From assembly GCA_910586225.1 (NCBI GenBank), contig CAJUIL010000033.1:1-43413 (forward strand): 43,413 bases of DNA, in the 5' to 3' direction. Source of the DNA: an uncultured Eubacterium sp. (GTDB taxonomy: Bacteria; Bacillota; Clostridia; Lachnospirales; Lachnospiraceae). The notes under the pieces are model-generated. The model did no database searches. It was not told the origin of the DNA and saw only the letters and a list, made by a program, of their open reading frames with translations. Position 1 is the first letter of the stretch; each line of letters begins with the position of its first letter. Of this stretch, positions 1 through 7,810 are shown one piece after another. The position numbers were made by a program, and so were the translations under genes.

Positions 1-42
1 CCCTGAAATAAAGGCTTTGAGTAGAAAAATAAGGTAGCAGAC

Positions 43-639
43 TTGACACTACCTTTCCTGGAGCGGGGGCTTTTGTATGATAAGCATTATCTGGCAGAGG
101 ATTTTGAGCTTTGGTCCAGGGCTTTGACGCAGCTGAAATTTGCAAATATCCCGGAAATTTTAGGAGCATACCGCGTAAATGGGGAGAATATTACGGCACA
201 GAAAAAAGAGCGCATGGCCAAAGAGCACGCGTATATTGTAGCAGGCGCGCTGGAGCGGAATTTGAAGCTGACGGTCGCGAAGGAGCAGTACAGGCTGCTC
301 GAAGGGTGGGGTAATCCGTATTACCAGGAAAAAAACAGGGCGGAAAGGAAACGGATGTACAAAGAGCTGGAAAGGCTGCTGCGCCGGATTTACAAGCGGA
401 ATCAGATTGTTGGTTTTTACGATGATAAGGCGCTTTTAGAAGCGCTGAATGATAAATGGCGTTATGCGAAATATATGGAGCCGAAACGTCGAGATGCGGG
501 TATCCGGACGGTGGATGAGATCTTTAATAGCAGACGCAGGCCGGATTATAGGCTGCTGTGGTGGACGTATTGGGAAAGACATACATCATTGCGGGCGGAT
601 GTGAAAAGGCTTGGGAGATATGTGAAGGCGAGGCTATAG
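43..639 (+). pseudogene. C-terminal remnant of a family 2 glycosyltransferase
   Basis: This reading frame keeps only the back end of a GT2 enzyme. The stretch LAEDFELWSRALTQ near residue 18, followed by NIPEILGAYRVNGENIT, is the usual end of the GT-A fold (acidic ED motif, then a 'YR' strand). The nucleotide-binding N-terminal half is missing. The frame is closed by TAG at 22-24 and no ribosome-binding site precedes the TTG at 43, so translation from here is doubtful. The remaining 120 or so residues are basic and helical. The fragment lies in the same orientation as the glycan operon further right. A decayed second copy of bases 267-362 is found at 6497-6591. An alternative is a real gene cut by an assembly or insertion junction just left of position 43; the first 42 bases are too few to tell. 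Confidence 0.7.
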
Positions 640-713
640 TTTCTTTGCGGAAAGCTTTCAAGATCAGTAGATTCGTCATCATTGTTCTATATTTGCTTAC
701 GATTGGGGGTGGG

Positions 714-983
714 TTATTTATCTCCATAGTGGCCTCTGCAGTGGGCGATGTAGAGCCGCCCATTTTCCATATGGTAGACGAGGCGGTCTTTTTCGTTGAT
801 GCGGCGGCTGTATTCGCCCTGCAGGTCGCCGGAGAGGGGTTCGGGCTTTCCGATTCCTTTCATGCAGCCGTTCCGCTCGATATCCTGAATGAGCTGGTTG
901 ATTCGCTTTAGTGTTTTTTTATCCTGCGTCTGCCAGTAGAGGTAGTCCTCCCAGGCATCATCCGACCATATTTTTTCACTCAT
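714..983 (-). CDS. yoeB: YoeB/Txe-family mRNA interferase toxin
   Basis: The 89-residue product is a ribosome-dependent endoribonuclease toxin of the YoeB/Txe family (RelE superfamily). Visible family marks are the N-terminal W-x-D-x-A-W-E-D-Y helix start, the LIQDIERNG helix, GKPEPLSGDLQGEYSRRI, which carries the catalytic acidic and arginine positions, the RLVYH strand, and the end CRGHYGD that matches the usual C-[RK]-x-HY catalytic tail. Length is normal for the family. It follows the antitoxin gene and overlaps it by 8 bases, so the two are co-translated. In a living cell it would cleave mRNA at the ribosomal A site when the antitoxin is degraded. YoeB is classically paired with a YefM/Phd antitoxin; here the partner is of RelB/DinJ type. 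Confidence 0.93.
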   Translation of the reverse strand: MSEKIWSDDAWEDYLYWQTQDKKTLKRINQLIQDIERNGCMKGIGKPEPLSGDLQGEYSRRINEKDRLVYHMENGRLYIAHCRGHYGDK

Positions 984-1245
984 CGTCCACCTCGATCAGT
1001 TCATGGGCGGTGCCTTTCCCGGCTCTCAGCTCCTGGACGGATTTCTTCACATAGGCCATGTTCGCCTCGGAGAAAAATGGGTCGGTAGTCTGGGTGATCT
1101 CAAACGGGATGCGGTTTTCGCGTAAAACTGCTTTCACAAAAAGGTTGATTGCGGTAGAAGTATTTAGGCCAACATTGGAGCAGAAGGTGTCAAAGCTTGC
1201 TTTATCTTTTTCGTCTACCCTTGCGGTTAAGGTTGCCAGTGCCAT
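976..1245 (-). CDS. relB: RelB/DinJ-family antitoxin
   Basis: This 89-residue protein begins with a ribbon-helix-helix DNA-binding module: the strand ATLTARVDEKDKASF, then helix A, and the turn GLNTSTAINLFVKAVL typical of RelB/DinJ antitoxins. The C-terminal part (about residues 55-89), rich in charged residues, is expected to wrap the toxin. The ATG start is preceded by AGGAGAG at good spacing, and a near-ideal promoter lies upstream. The coding region overlaps the toxin start. The product should neutralise the YoeB-like toxin and, by family behaviour, bind its own promoter. The pair sits between a glycosyltransferase remnant and an unrelated metabolic cassette, so it may be a stabilising or selfish module. 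Confidence 0.92.
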   Translation of the reverse strand: MALATLTARVDEKDKASFDTFCSNVGLNTSTAINLFVKAVLRENRIPFEITQTTDPFFSEANMAYVKKSVQELRAGKGTAHELIEVDDE

Positions 1246-1278
1246 AGGTATCTCTCCTTTCGTATTTGCGTTGTGATT

Positions 1279-1307
1279 ATTATAACACTATTGTATGCTG
1301 AAAGCAA
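1279..1307 (-). promoter_or_regulatory. Promoter of the toxin-antitoxin pair
   Basis: On the minus strand TTGCTT (1302-1307) and a perfect TATAAT (1279-1284) are 17 bases apart, and TG precedes the -10 by one base (extended -10). Just downstream the sequence GTGATTATTATAACAC, read on the plus strand, is nearly palindromic with one inserted base, so it overlaps the -10 as a likely operator for the RHH antitoxin. The rest of 1308-1485 shows no supported gene. Confidence 0.7.
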
Positions 1308-1485
1308 GCGTATGTATTACATGTGGGATAAATTCACATAAATTACCGGTTTGGAAATGTTCATTGGAAAACTGCTGGATAAAGAATATCATTTAGTGTT
1401 GGGGAGAAAAAATAAATCTGTTTCATTACAGATAAATATTGTAGTTAAAGAAACACCAAGAACCTTTGTCAGTTGAATGCAGGCG

Positions 1486-2310
1486 CTAAATACGTTTCTT
1501 TTTGTAATACATCATAGGCGTGATGCCGCATTCTTTTTTGAATACTTTAAAGAAGTGGTTGTAGCTGCTAAAACCGCATAATTGACAAACATCGCGGACA
1601 GGGATTCCCTGAAGCAGATATTGTTTGCTCAGGTCGATGCGCGAACGTGTGATATAAGAGTGCAGGGTGATTCCTGTACTCTTTTTAAATTCTCTGGAAA
1701 TGTGTTCACCAGAAACAAAAAACTCGCGTTCCAGTGTCTTTAAAGAAAGGTTTTCGGTCAGATGGTGGCTAATATATTGAAAAACGTCATCGATAATCAA
1801 GACCTTCTTTTGACGGGATTGATGAACCTGGTCGCTTTGGATGCAGGTACGCAAAAATAAGACAAGAAATGTAGTGAACAGGCTTTTTTCATATAATTCA
1901 GTTCCGATTTTAACTGTTTCTTCTTTGAGTGTATCAAGCTTCGTGATCATATTTCGGATCAGCATCACGGATTTGATTTCTGCACAGATCACAGAAACAC
2001 CATATGGCGCAACACCAAAATGCTGTACAAGATCACAGGTGGCATCAGACAGTGCAGCCAGAGATTCTACAGGAATACTCACGCAAAGAAGGGAGCAGGA
2101 CAGTTTTGGGGTAGATGGCGCAAGTGTTTGCGATTGTTCTGGCTTTAATAAAATAATGTCTGAAGAACGGCAGATCCATTTTTTTCCAGCAGTATAGAGC
2201 TGGCAAGAGCCGCGAATGACAAAAAGGATTTGATATCTGCTGCCGGAACGAAATGTGTGGGTGCTTTTCGGTTCTAAATGATAGGTTCTGATTTTATATA
2301 AGTGTTGCAT
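1486..2310 (-). CDS. AraC-family transcriptional regulator
   Basis: The 274-residue protein has the standard two-part AraC plan. Residues about 15-90 form a cupin-like ligand-sensing region (HTFRSGSRYQILFVIRG, then DIILLKPEQ). Residues about 170-272 hold two helix-turn-helix motifs, with SLKTLEREFFVSGEHISREFKK in the first and the highly conserved VCQLCGFSSYNHFFKVFKK followed by G-I-T-P-x-x-Y in the second. The ATG is preceded by AGGAG. The gene is divergent from the two flavoenzyme genes to the right, with 200 bases between start codons. That geometry makes it the likely substrate-responsive regulator of those enzymes, acting at the inverted repeat at 2440-2468. The ligand cannot be read from sequence. 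Confidence 0.93.
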   Translation of the reverse strand: MQHLYKIRTYHLEPKSTHTFRSGSRYQILFVIRGSCQLYTAGKKWICRSSDIILLKPEQSQTLAPSTPKLSCSLLCVSIPVESLAALSDATCDLVQHFGVAPYGVSVICAEIKSVMLIRNMITKLDTLKEETVKIGTELYEKSLFTTFLVLFLRTCIQSDQVHQSRQKKVLIIDDVFQYISHHLTENLSLKTLEREFFVSGEHISREFKKSTGITLHSYITRSRIDLSKQYLLQGIPVRDVCQLCGFSSYNHFFKVFKKECGITPMMYYKKKRI

Positions 2311-2368
2311 ATGCTACTCCTGTGATAAGCTTTCATATCAAAGCAATAATACATCAAAATATAATACT

Positions 2369-2374
2369 ATTATA
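2369..2374 (-). promoter_or_regulatory. -10 element of the AraC-type regulator gene
   Basis: On the minus strand TGATATAAT forms an extended -10 about 60 bases ahead of the regulator start; no good -35 is seen. A small inverted repeat TATCA/TGATA surrounds it on the plus strand near 2373-2386. Confidence 0.45.
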
Positions 2375-2409
2375 TCAAAAAATGATAATTAATCCATCTG
2401 TTTTTTGAG

Positions 2410-2415
2410 TATAAT
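2410..2415 (+). promoter_or_regulatory. -10 element of the flavoenzyme operon
   Basis: TATAAT reads toward the reductase genes, with no recognisable -35 at 16-18 bases, as expected for an activator-dependent promoter. If this is the true -10, the large inverted repeat lies in the 5' untranslated region. A second, weaker possibility is TATACA at 2488-2493, which would place the repeat near the -35. Confidence 0.4.
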
Positions 2416-2431
2416 GCATTTAGTAACTTTA

Positions 2432-2476
2432 TTATCGTTGTAACAGTTCAGACAAACTGAACGGTTACTTATCGTT
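2432..2476 (+). promoter_or_regulatory. Composite operator-like element: inverted repeat inside direct repeats
   Basis: GTAACAGTTCAG (2440-2451) and CTGAACGGTTAC (2457-2468) form a 12-bp inverted repeat with one mismatch and a 5-base centre. Each side is bordered by the octamer TTATCGTT (2432-2439 and 2469-2476), in direct orientation. The element lies between the divergent AraC-type regulator and the reductase genes. It is the best candidate for the regulator's binding site, or it may act as a leader hairpin if transcription starts at about 2421. Confidence 0.6.
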
Positions 2477-2511
2477 ACCATTCTACCTATACAAAAGAGA
2501 GGGGGATTTTT

Positions 2512-4428
2512 TTGCAACTGTTTCCTAATTTATTTTCACCGATTCAGATCGGGAAAACAACCGTAAAAAATCGCATTTTTATGCCGCCGCTATCTACTAA
2601 TTTAGCGGATAAGGGGTATGTGACGGATGCATTAATTGAGCATTATGCAAACCGGGCAAAGGGCGGTGTTGGTCTGATCATCACGGAAGTGACGACAGTA
2701 GAACCCATTTATACTTATCTGCCTGGAGATATTTCAATTTATGATGATTCCTACATACCTGGCTGGAAAAAGTTAGTGGATGCGGTACATCAGTACGATA
2801 CTAAAATTTTATCGCAGCTGTTTCATCCGGCGTATATGGCATTTCCCATTCCTGGTACACCGCAGCTGATTGCGCCGTCCAATGTCGGACCGTACTATGC
2901 CAAGTCAGCGCCGCGGCCTGTTACAGTGGAAGAGCTGCATACAATTATAAAACAGTTTGGCGATGCTGCCTGTCGTTTCCAACAGGCAGGCGGAGATGGC
3001 GTAGAGATTCAGGCAGCTCATGCACATGGGCTTCTGGGCGGTTTTCTCACACCGTTATACAACAAGCGCACAGATGAATATGGCGGGGATATCAATGGAC
3101 GCTTGCGCCTGACCTTGGAAGTGATCAGGGAAATTCGGAAGCGGTGCGGGGACGATTTTGTGATGGACGTGCGTATTTCCGGTGATGAATATAGTGACGG
3201 CGGTTTGACGCTCAATGATATGATTTATGTATCGAAACAGTTGGAAGCGGCAGGGGTGGATTTTATTCATGTGTCTGGCGGTAATACCATCAAGCGCGGC
3301 AGTTCTATGCCGGCGCCAGGAACCTCTCCGGCTCCCCATGCACGTGCGGCGGAGGAAATTCGCAGGCACCTGAATATTCCTGTTTCGACCGTTGCACGCA
3401 TCAATGAGCCATGGATCGCAGAAGAGTTAATTGCAAATGGAAAGACGGATATTTGTATGATTGGCAGGCCAAATCTTTGTGACAGTGCGTTTGCAAACAA
3501 GGCGTTTGCCGGAAAAACAGAGGATATTCGTCCCTGTATTGGCTGCGGACGCTGCCTGACGGGCATTATGTTTGGTAAACCGATTTCGTGTACAGTCAAT
3601 CCGTCTGTACAATCAGATGCGGTGGAGCCGGCAGCGGAAAAGAAAAATGTGTTGGTAATCGGCGGCGGTCCGGCTGGAATGGAAGCAGCATATATTGCCA
3701 AGATGCGCGGGCATGAGGTGGTCCTATGTGAGAAAACGCAGGAGCTGGGCGGATTGCTGCGTTTGGCGGCGGTGCCGATTGGCAAACAGGAGTTGTGCAA
3801 GGTAATTAAATTTATGACGCGGAGACTGCAAAATGCAGGTGTAGAAATACGCAAAAACTGTGAGGTTACGCCGGACATGATTGCAGCAGAGTTTGCCGGA
3901 TATGAAGTTCTCTGCACTTCGGGTGCAAGGGCAAAAGAAATTGAGGCATTTGGGTGCTTCCGGCAGACGATGACCGCAGATGATATTCTGTCAGGAAGAG
4001 GATTTCCAGGACGAAAAGTAGTGATTCTTGGCGGTGGTTCTGTAGGCTGTGAAACAGCAGATTATTTGGCGCCTTTAATTGATGACAGATTTCCGGCAAA
4101 CCGCGATGTGACGGTGATTGAAATGACAGATGCACTTATGGCAGGTGAGGGCGGCGCTGCCAAGAGTGTGCTGACACAGCGCTTGATGCGAAAAGGTGTA
4201 AAGATTGAGCTCAAAAGTACCGTTTCCAAAGTAGATGAAACTACCATTACCTATATCAAAAATGGGAAAGAGTATGTGATTGATGATGCAGATACCCTTG
4301 TATTTGCAGTAGGCTACACGCCTGCACCGGTAAGTTTTGAGGGCGCTCATGTTCTTGGAGACTGCAATAAGGTAGGAAATTTAAAAGATGCGATTGCAGA
4401 AGCATATGCATTTGTGAAAAATTTGTAA
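2512..4428 (+). CDS. Old-yellow-enzyme-type NADH:flavin oxidoreductase with 4Fe-4S and FAD domains (BaiCD-like)
   Basis: The 638-residue protein has the 2,4-dienoyl-CoA reductase/enoate reductase plan. An FMN-binding TIM barrel spans about 1-335 (start SPIQIGKTTVKNRIFMPP; NKRTDEYGGDINGR at 184-197). A cysteine cluster follows, C342-x2-C345-x2-C348-x11-C360, for a 4Fe-4S centre. Then come two Rossmann domains with VIGGGPAGMEAA (about 382) and VILGGGSVGCETA for FAD and NAD(H). Such enzymes reduce activated C=C bonds in the cytoplasm. Length and architecture match BaiCD, the 3-oxo-delta4 bile acid reductase, but substrate cannot be assigned. The usual H-x-x-H flavin-site motif reads Q167-A-A-H170-A-H172. 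The first cysteine spacing (CX2CX2C) is one shorter than in most relatives. The TTG start is chosen for the AGAGGGGG upstream and the alignment of the N-terminus. Confidence 0.9.
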   Translation: MQLFPNLFSPIQIGKTTVKNRIFMPPLSTNLADKGYVTDALIEHYANRAKGGVGLIITEVTTVEPIYTYLPGDISIYDDSYIPGWKKLVDAVHQYDTKILSQLFHPAYMAFPIPGTPQLIAPSNVGPYYAKSAPRPVTVEELHTIIKQFGDAACRFQQAGGDGVEIQAAHAHGLLGGFLTPLYNKRTDEYGGDINGRLRLTLEVIREIRKRCGDDFVMDVRISGDEYSDGGLTLNDMIYVSKQLEAAGVDFIHVSGGNTIKRGSSMPAPGTSPAPHARAAEEIRRHLNIPVSTVARINEPWIAEELIANGKTDICMIGRPNLCDSAFANKAFAGKTEDIRPCIGCGRCLTGIMFGKPISCTVNPSVQSDAVEPAAEKKNVLVIGGGPAGMEAAYIAKMRGHEVVLCEKTQELGGLLRLAAVPIGKQELCKVIKFMTRRLQNAGVEIRKNCEVTPDMIAAEFAGYEVLCTSGARAKEIEAFGCFRQTMTADDILSGRGFPGRKVVILGGGSVGCETADYLAPLIDDRFPANRDVTVIEMTDALMAGEGGAAKSVLTQRLMRKGVKIELKSTVSKVDETTITYIKNGKEYVIDDADTLVFAVGYTPAPVSFEGAHVLGDCNKVGNLKDAIAEAYAFVKNL

Positions 4429-4478
4429 AACAATGCAGCACAATAACAATAGAAAAAAATTTAATATGGAGGTTATGT

Positions 4479-6485
4479 ATGAATAATAAAATATTAGAAC
4501 CAATTCAGGTAGGAAATATGACATTAAAAAACAGGATTATGTTTCCGCCGCTGACAACAGGGTATGAGGAGCGCGATGGCTCTATTGGGGCGCGCAGCCT
4601 TGGATTTTATGAGCGTCTTGCCAAGGGCGGGGCTGCCTATATTGTTATTGGCGATGTGGCGCCAGTCCGCACAGCATCTCCGACGCCAATGCTTTATGAT
4701 GACAGCCAGATTCCAGCGTTTGAGAAACTGGCAAATGCGCTGCACGCACATGACAGCAAGCTTGCACTGCAAATCTTCCACCCAGAGTATGATGTGCCTG
4801 GCGTTGGAAAGCTGATTATGGCAGCCCAAATGGCGCGGAAAGCCGCAGCAGAAGCACAAGCGGCCGGAAATCAAGAAGAATGTCAAAAGCAGACGGAACA
4901 GGCAGAGAAAGTAACAAAAGAGGCATATGCAAAACTTCGTTATGAAATGCAGCATTTTGTGGACGAGGCGACTAAAGAACAGTTGTCACAGATTTGTCAA
5001 AGTATCGCACAGTGTGCTGCGAGAGCACAAAAAGCAGGTGTGGATGCGATTGAGGTGCATGGGGACAGACTGCTCGGATCTATGTGTTCAAAATTATTGA
5101 ATCACCGTACAGATGAGTACGGAGGCAGCTTAGAGAACAGGACAAGATATGCGTTGGAAGTGGTAGCGGCAATCAAGGAAGCAGCGCCTGCAATGGCTGT
5201 TGAGTACAAACTGCCATTGATTACTGTCAATGCAGATGGTTCACTGCGTGGAAAAGGCGGATTAGAAGAGGACGAAGTCGTTGAATTTGCGAAACTTTTG
5301 GAACAGGCCGGCGTGGATATGATTCAGGTAGCGCAGGCAAATCATACCGGAAACATGGGAGATACCATTCCGCCCATGGGAGATGTGCCGTACAACTGGA
5401 CCCTTCCAGTGGCAAGCCGCGTAAAGAATACCGTAAATATTCCGGTTGCTACTGTTGGGCGCGTGATTACAGTAGAAGCTGGGGAACAGATTCTTGCCAA
5501 TGGGGAAGCAGATATTATTGGTTACGGAAGATCGCTTCTGGCAGATCCAGATATTGCGGTAAAGACAGCCGCTGGTGAGTGTATTCGGGAATGCTTAAAC
5601 TGTAATAAAGGTTGTGTAGATGCGATTCAGAACCGCCGCTATATTTCTTGTGTGCTCAACGCGGAAAATGGAGATGAGACAACCATATTTATAAAACCGT
5701 CAGAGGATATGAAGAAGGTTGCGATTGTCGGCGGCGGAATTGCCGGACTTGAGGCAGCGCGTGTCGCAGCAAAACGCGGGCATCAAGTTGTGCTCTTTGA
5801 AAAGGGAGAGAAGATTGGCGGACAAATTCATTTGGCGGCAGTTCCACCAAGAAAGAGCGAAATTCTTCGTGCGATTTCGTATTATGAAAAAATTCTTCCA
5901 ACGCTTCCTGTGGATTTGAAGCTTCACACAGAGCCAACAGCAGAGGAGCTGAATGGATTTGACAGCGTGATTGTGGCAGTCGGTGCTCATAATATGGCGT
6001 TGCCGATGCCGGTAGAAAACAGCAATGTGGTCTCTTCTTGGGATGTTTTGAAAGGCACAGAGGTTTCCGGTACCTGTGTTGTGCTGGGCGGCGGACTCGT
6101 AGGGACAGAAACAGCAGAATATTTGGCGGATAAAGGGTATCAGGTTGTTGTCGTAGAGATGCTTGATAAAATTGCTGCGGGAGAATCAGGTACAGTACTT
6201 CCGCTGATTACAAAGGATTTTGAGAAGCATGGAGTAGAGCAGTATGTCAATACAAAAGTGAATGAAATTCGCGACAATGTTATTTATGCGACGAACCTGA
6301 CAGACAATACAGAAGTAGTGATTTCAGCAGATACCATTGTCAATGCGCTTGGCTCTAAGAAAAATGTATTTGACGAGGCTGGAATTACAGCGCCTATTAC
6401 ATACATTGGGGATTGTTCTGGGGAACGCACGGCAGATATTGCGGCAGCGATCCGCAGCGCATACCATGCGGCAAATGATATTTGA
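4479..6485 (+). CDS. Second OYE-type flavin/Fe-S/FAD reductase (BaiH-like) with helical insertion
   Basis: This 668-residue paralogue follows 50 bases after the first, behind a strong GGAGG. It keeps the TIM barrel (PIQVGNMTLKNRIMFPPL; HRTDEYGGSLENR), the cluster C372-x2-C375-x3-C379-x11-C391, and the FAD and NAD motifs (VAIVGGGIAGLEAA; VVLGGGLVGTETAEY). Two things are odd. Residues about 109-165, where relatives have the short substrate loop after the barrel's third strand, are an Ala/Glu/Lys-rich helical insertion. The flavin-site pair reads H194-G-D-R197, so the second histidine is lost. The presence of two such enzymes recalls BaiCD with BaiH, or paired steroid delta4 and delta1 reductases of gut clostridia, where each reduces a different double bond of one substrate. 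No other bai gene is present, so a bile acid pathway is not claimed. Confidence 0.9.
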   Translation: MNNKILEPIQVGNMTLKNRIMFPPLTTGYEERDGSIGARSLGFYERLAKGGAAYIVIGDVAPVRTASPTPMLYDDSQIPAFEKLANALHAHDSKLALQIFHPEYDVPGVGKLIMAAQMARKAAAEAQAAGNQEECQKQTEQAEKVTKEAYAKLRYEMQHFVDEATKEQLSQICQSIAQCAARAQKAGVDAIEVHGDRLLGSMCSKLLNHRTDEYGGSLENRTRYALEVVAAIKEAAPAMAVEYKLPLITVNADGSLRGKGGLEEDEVVEFAKLLEQAGVDMIQVAQANHTGNMGDTIPPMGDVPYNWTLPVASRVKNTVNIPVATVGRVITVEAGEQILANGEADIIGYGRSLLADPDIAVKTAAGECIRECLNCNKGCVDAIQNRRYISCVLNAENGDETTIFIKPSEDMKKVAIVGGGIAGLEAARVAAKRGHQVVLFEKGEKIGGQIHLAAVPPRKSEILRAISYYEKILPTLPVDLKLHTEPTAEELNGFDSVIVAVGAHNMALPMPVENSNVVSSWDVLKGTEVSGTCVVLGGGLVGTETAEYLADKGYQVVVVEMLDKIAAGESGTVLPLITKDFEKHGVEQYVNTKVNEIRDNVIYATNLTDNTEVVISADTIVNALGSKKNVFDEAGITAPITYIGDCSGERTADIAAAIRSAYHAANDI

Positions 6486-6496
6486 TGAACGGTAAA

Positions 6497-6591
6497 GCTA
6501 CGGCTGCGAAGGAGCAGGATAAGCTGCTTGAAGGGTGGGGGCAATCCGTATTAACGGGTATAGAATCAGATGGAAAGGGAGCGGATGTACA
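6497..6591 (+). pseudogene. Decayed copy of glycosyltransferase segment
   Basis: These 95 bases align almost without gaps to bases 267-362 of the glycosyltransferase remnant at the left edge, in the same orientation. Shared blocks include GCGAAGGAGCAG, GAAGGGTGGGG, AATCCGTATTA and CGGATGTACA. Single-base insertions, deletions and a stop have destroyed the frame. It begins 12 bases after the stop of the second reductase. The two related fragments thus flank the toxin-antitoxin and reductase genes as direct repeats about 6.2 kb apart. Confidence 0.8.
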
Positions 6592-6677
6592 GCAAGAATG
6601 AAAATATCCGTTCTTTATAACAAGCGATCCAAAGACAGCTTTGCAGAGCTTGTTCATTGGCTATTAGAGCGTGCTTA

Positions 6678-6720
6678 GGGGTCGGACACTATGCGGCAAT
6701 GCGGTGTCCGACACATCCCC
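6678..6720. terminator. Inverted repeat at the convergent end of the reductase and ATPase/Toprim operons
   Basis: GTCGGACAC (6681-6689) and GTGTCCGAC (6704-6712) form a 9-bp stem with a 14-base loop; GGGG and CCCC lie further out at 6678-6681 and 6717-6720. It overlaps the last codons of the minus-strand Toprim-like gene. No strong T-run follows on either side, so it is a weak terminator or a relic of an element end. Confidence 0.4.
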
Positions 6721-7807
6721 ATGTTACGATTGCAGCGCCTAAATGCAGCCATAAGTTTTGTATGTAGCTTTGATCAATTTCTTTTTCCAGCTGTTTATTT
6801 GATTTGAGGTATTTTATTGCATAGGGCAGTATTTTTTCAGAAATACCAGGCAGGATCAGATGATCTGCAGATGAGTCTATTGTAAGATGGAAGGCCTTGA
6901 TATATTGCATCCAATAAATCCGGTAGTTTTCTAAACGACGGAATTTCTTTTGCTCATCTGCGGTTGCTTCCTTTTTTAAAATAAATTTATTTTTAGGAAG
7001 GCCTTTTTTGTAGTCGAAATAAAAAACAGGAGAGCAGTCAGAAGCATCTATTTTCAGCAGAAATTCTAAAAAAGATATAGCAGTTTTTGCTGACGGAATA
7101 TCTTTACATATTTCATGCAGCATATTGACGGGGATCAGGTTTTCAATCTCATGTGTATGCAATGGATACACTTCTACATTTTCTGTACCTTTTTTAGACA
7201 GGATCTTCATGACTTTTTGCAGCGTAATGCCATACGTGGCACCGGAAAATTTCTTATCACTGTCTACAATGCAAAGGCACAGCCGGCGGCCTTCGTTTAG
7301 GATCTGTTCCAGTCTAGTATTTGTTGTATCGCCGCCGCCAATCATTTCTTCAAAAGAGAGAGACATATGATGTATACAATGATGGTTTAAATAATAATTG
7401 CCGATAATTTTATAAAAATCAATATCATCTGTGCTTTCTGCAAGGAGTATGCTTCTGTCCGTAAAATCAGTCTTGTTTCCCTCTTTCATAGTTAGTTGGA
7501 TCGTTACCTGCCCGTTATTTTCTGTGATTTTATTTCCGTGGCAGGCGGATACTACTTTATAATATTTTTTGGACCTTGATAAGATCATCCGGAATTCGCT
7601 GCTTCGGTTTGCCAGTATTTTGTAAAGACTTCGTGCAAATGGAGCTAAATATGGAGATTGGCTTAAGTTATGCAGGACTTTTCGGTCTGCTATGACAAGG
7701 TTTTTGCATTTTTTGCGGTGCAGTATCAGCTGTTCCAGAAATTCGGCAGCGTCAGGATCGCCTGCGTTTAGCGATTCGACGCAGCTATTATCAATATAGT
7801 ATAGCAA
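6689..7807 (-). CDS. Toprim-like (OLD/DUF4435-type) putative nuclease, partner of the ATPase
   Basis: The 372-residue product carries the marks of a Toprim fold as found in OLD-type nucleases: SILLAESTDDIDFY with Glu124, then LCIVDSDKKF with Asp182 and Asp184, then HEIENLIP (219-226), a motif that follows the metal site in DUF4435-like proteins. The first 75 residues precede the Toprim core and look like a separate small alpha/beta domain. The end (VTWGCVGH) appears to be a natural terminus. The start is TTG, supported by AGAGGAGG located inside the end of the ATPase gene; only three bases separate the two genes, so they are translationally coupled. Together they match the ATPase-plus-Toprim logic of PARIS and AbiL. 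Expected role: a nuclease effector released or driven by the ATPase on phage infection. The assignment to a named system is uncertain. Confidence 0.75.
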   Translation of the reverse strand: MLYYIDNSCVESLNAGDPDAAEFLEQLILHRKKCKNLVIADRKVLHNLSQSPYLAPFARSLYKILANRSSEFRMILSRSKKYYKVVSACHGNKITENNGQVTIQLTMKEGNKTDFTDRSILLAESTDDIDFYKIIGNYYLNHHCIHHMSLSFEEMIGGGDTTNTRLEQILNEGRRLCLCIVDSDKKFSGATYGITLQKVMKILSKKGTENVEVYPLHTHEIENLIPVNMLHEICKDIPSAKTAISFLEFLLKIDASDCSPVFYFDYKKGLPKNKFILKKEATADEQKKFRRLENYRIYWMQYIKAFHLTIDSSADHLILPGISEKILPYAIKYLKSNKQLEKEIDQSYIQNLWLHLGAAIVTWGCVGHRIAA

Positions 7808-7810
7808 GCT

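Noticed and set aside
1357..1476. 39-codon open frame between the antitoxin promoter and the AraC-type gene
   Set aside because: No ribosome-binding site and no recognisable product.
3267..3917. 216-codon frame antisense to the first reductase
   Set aside because: Antisense shadow of a clear coding gene; no start signals or protein-family features.
2512..6485. Labelling the reductase pair as a bile acid 7-dehydroxylation (bai) operon
   Set aside because: None of baiB, baiE, baiA, baiF or baiG is present; only the enzyme type is shared.
6598..6678. 26-codon open frame after the glycosyltransferase relic
   Set aside because: No ribosome site; lies in decayed sequence and matches nothing I recognise.
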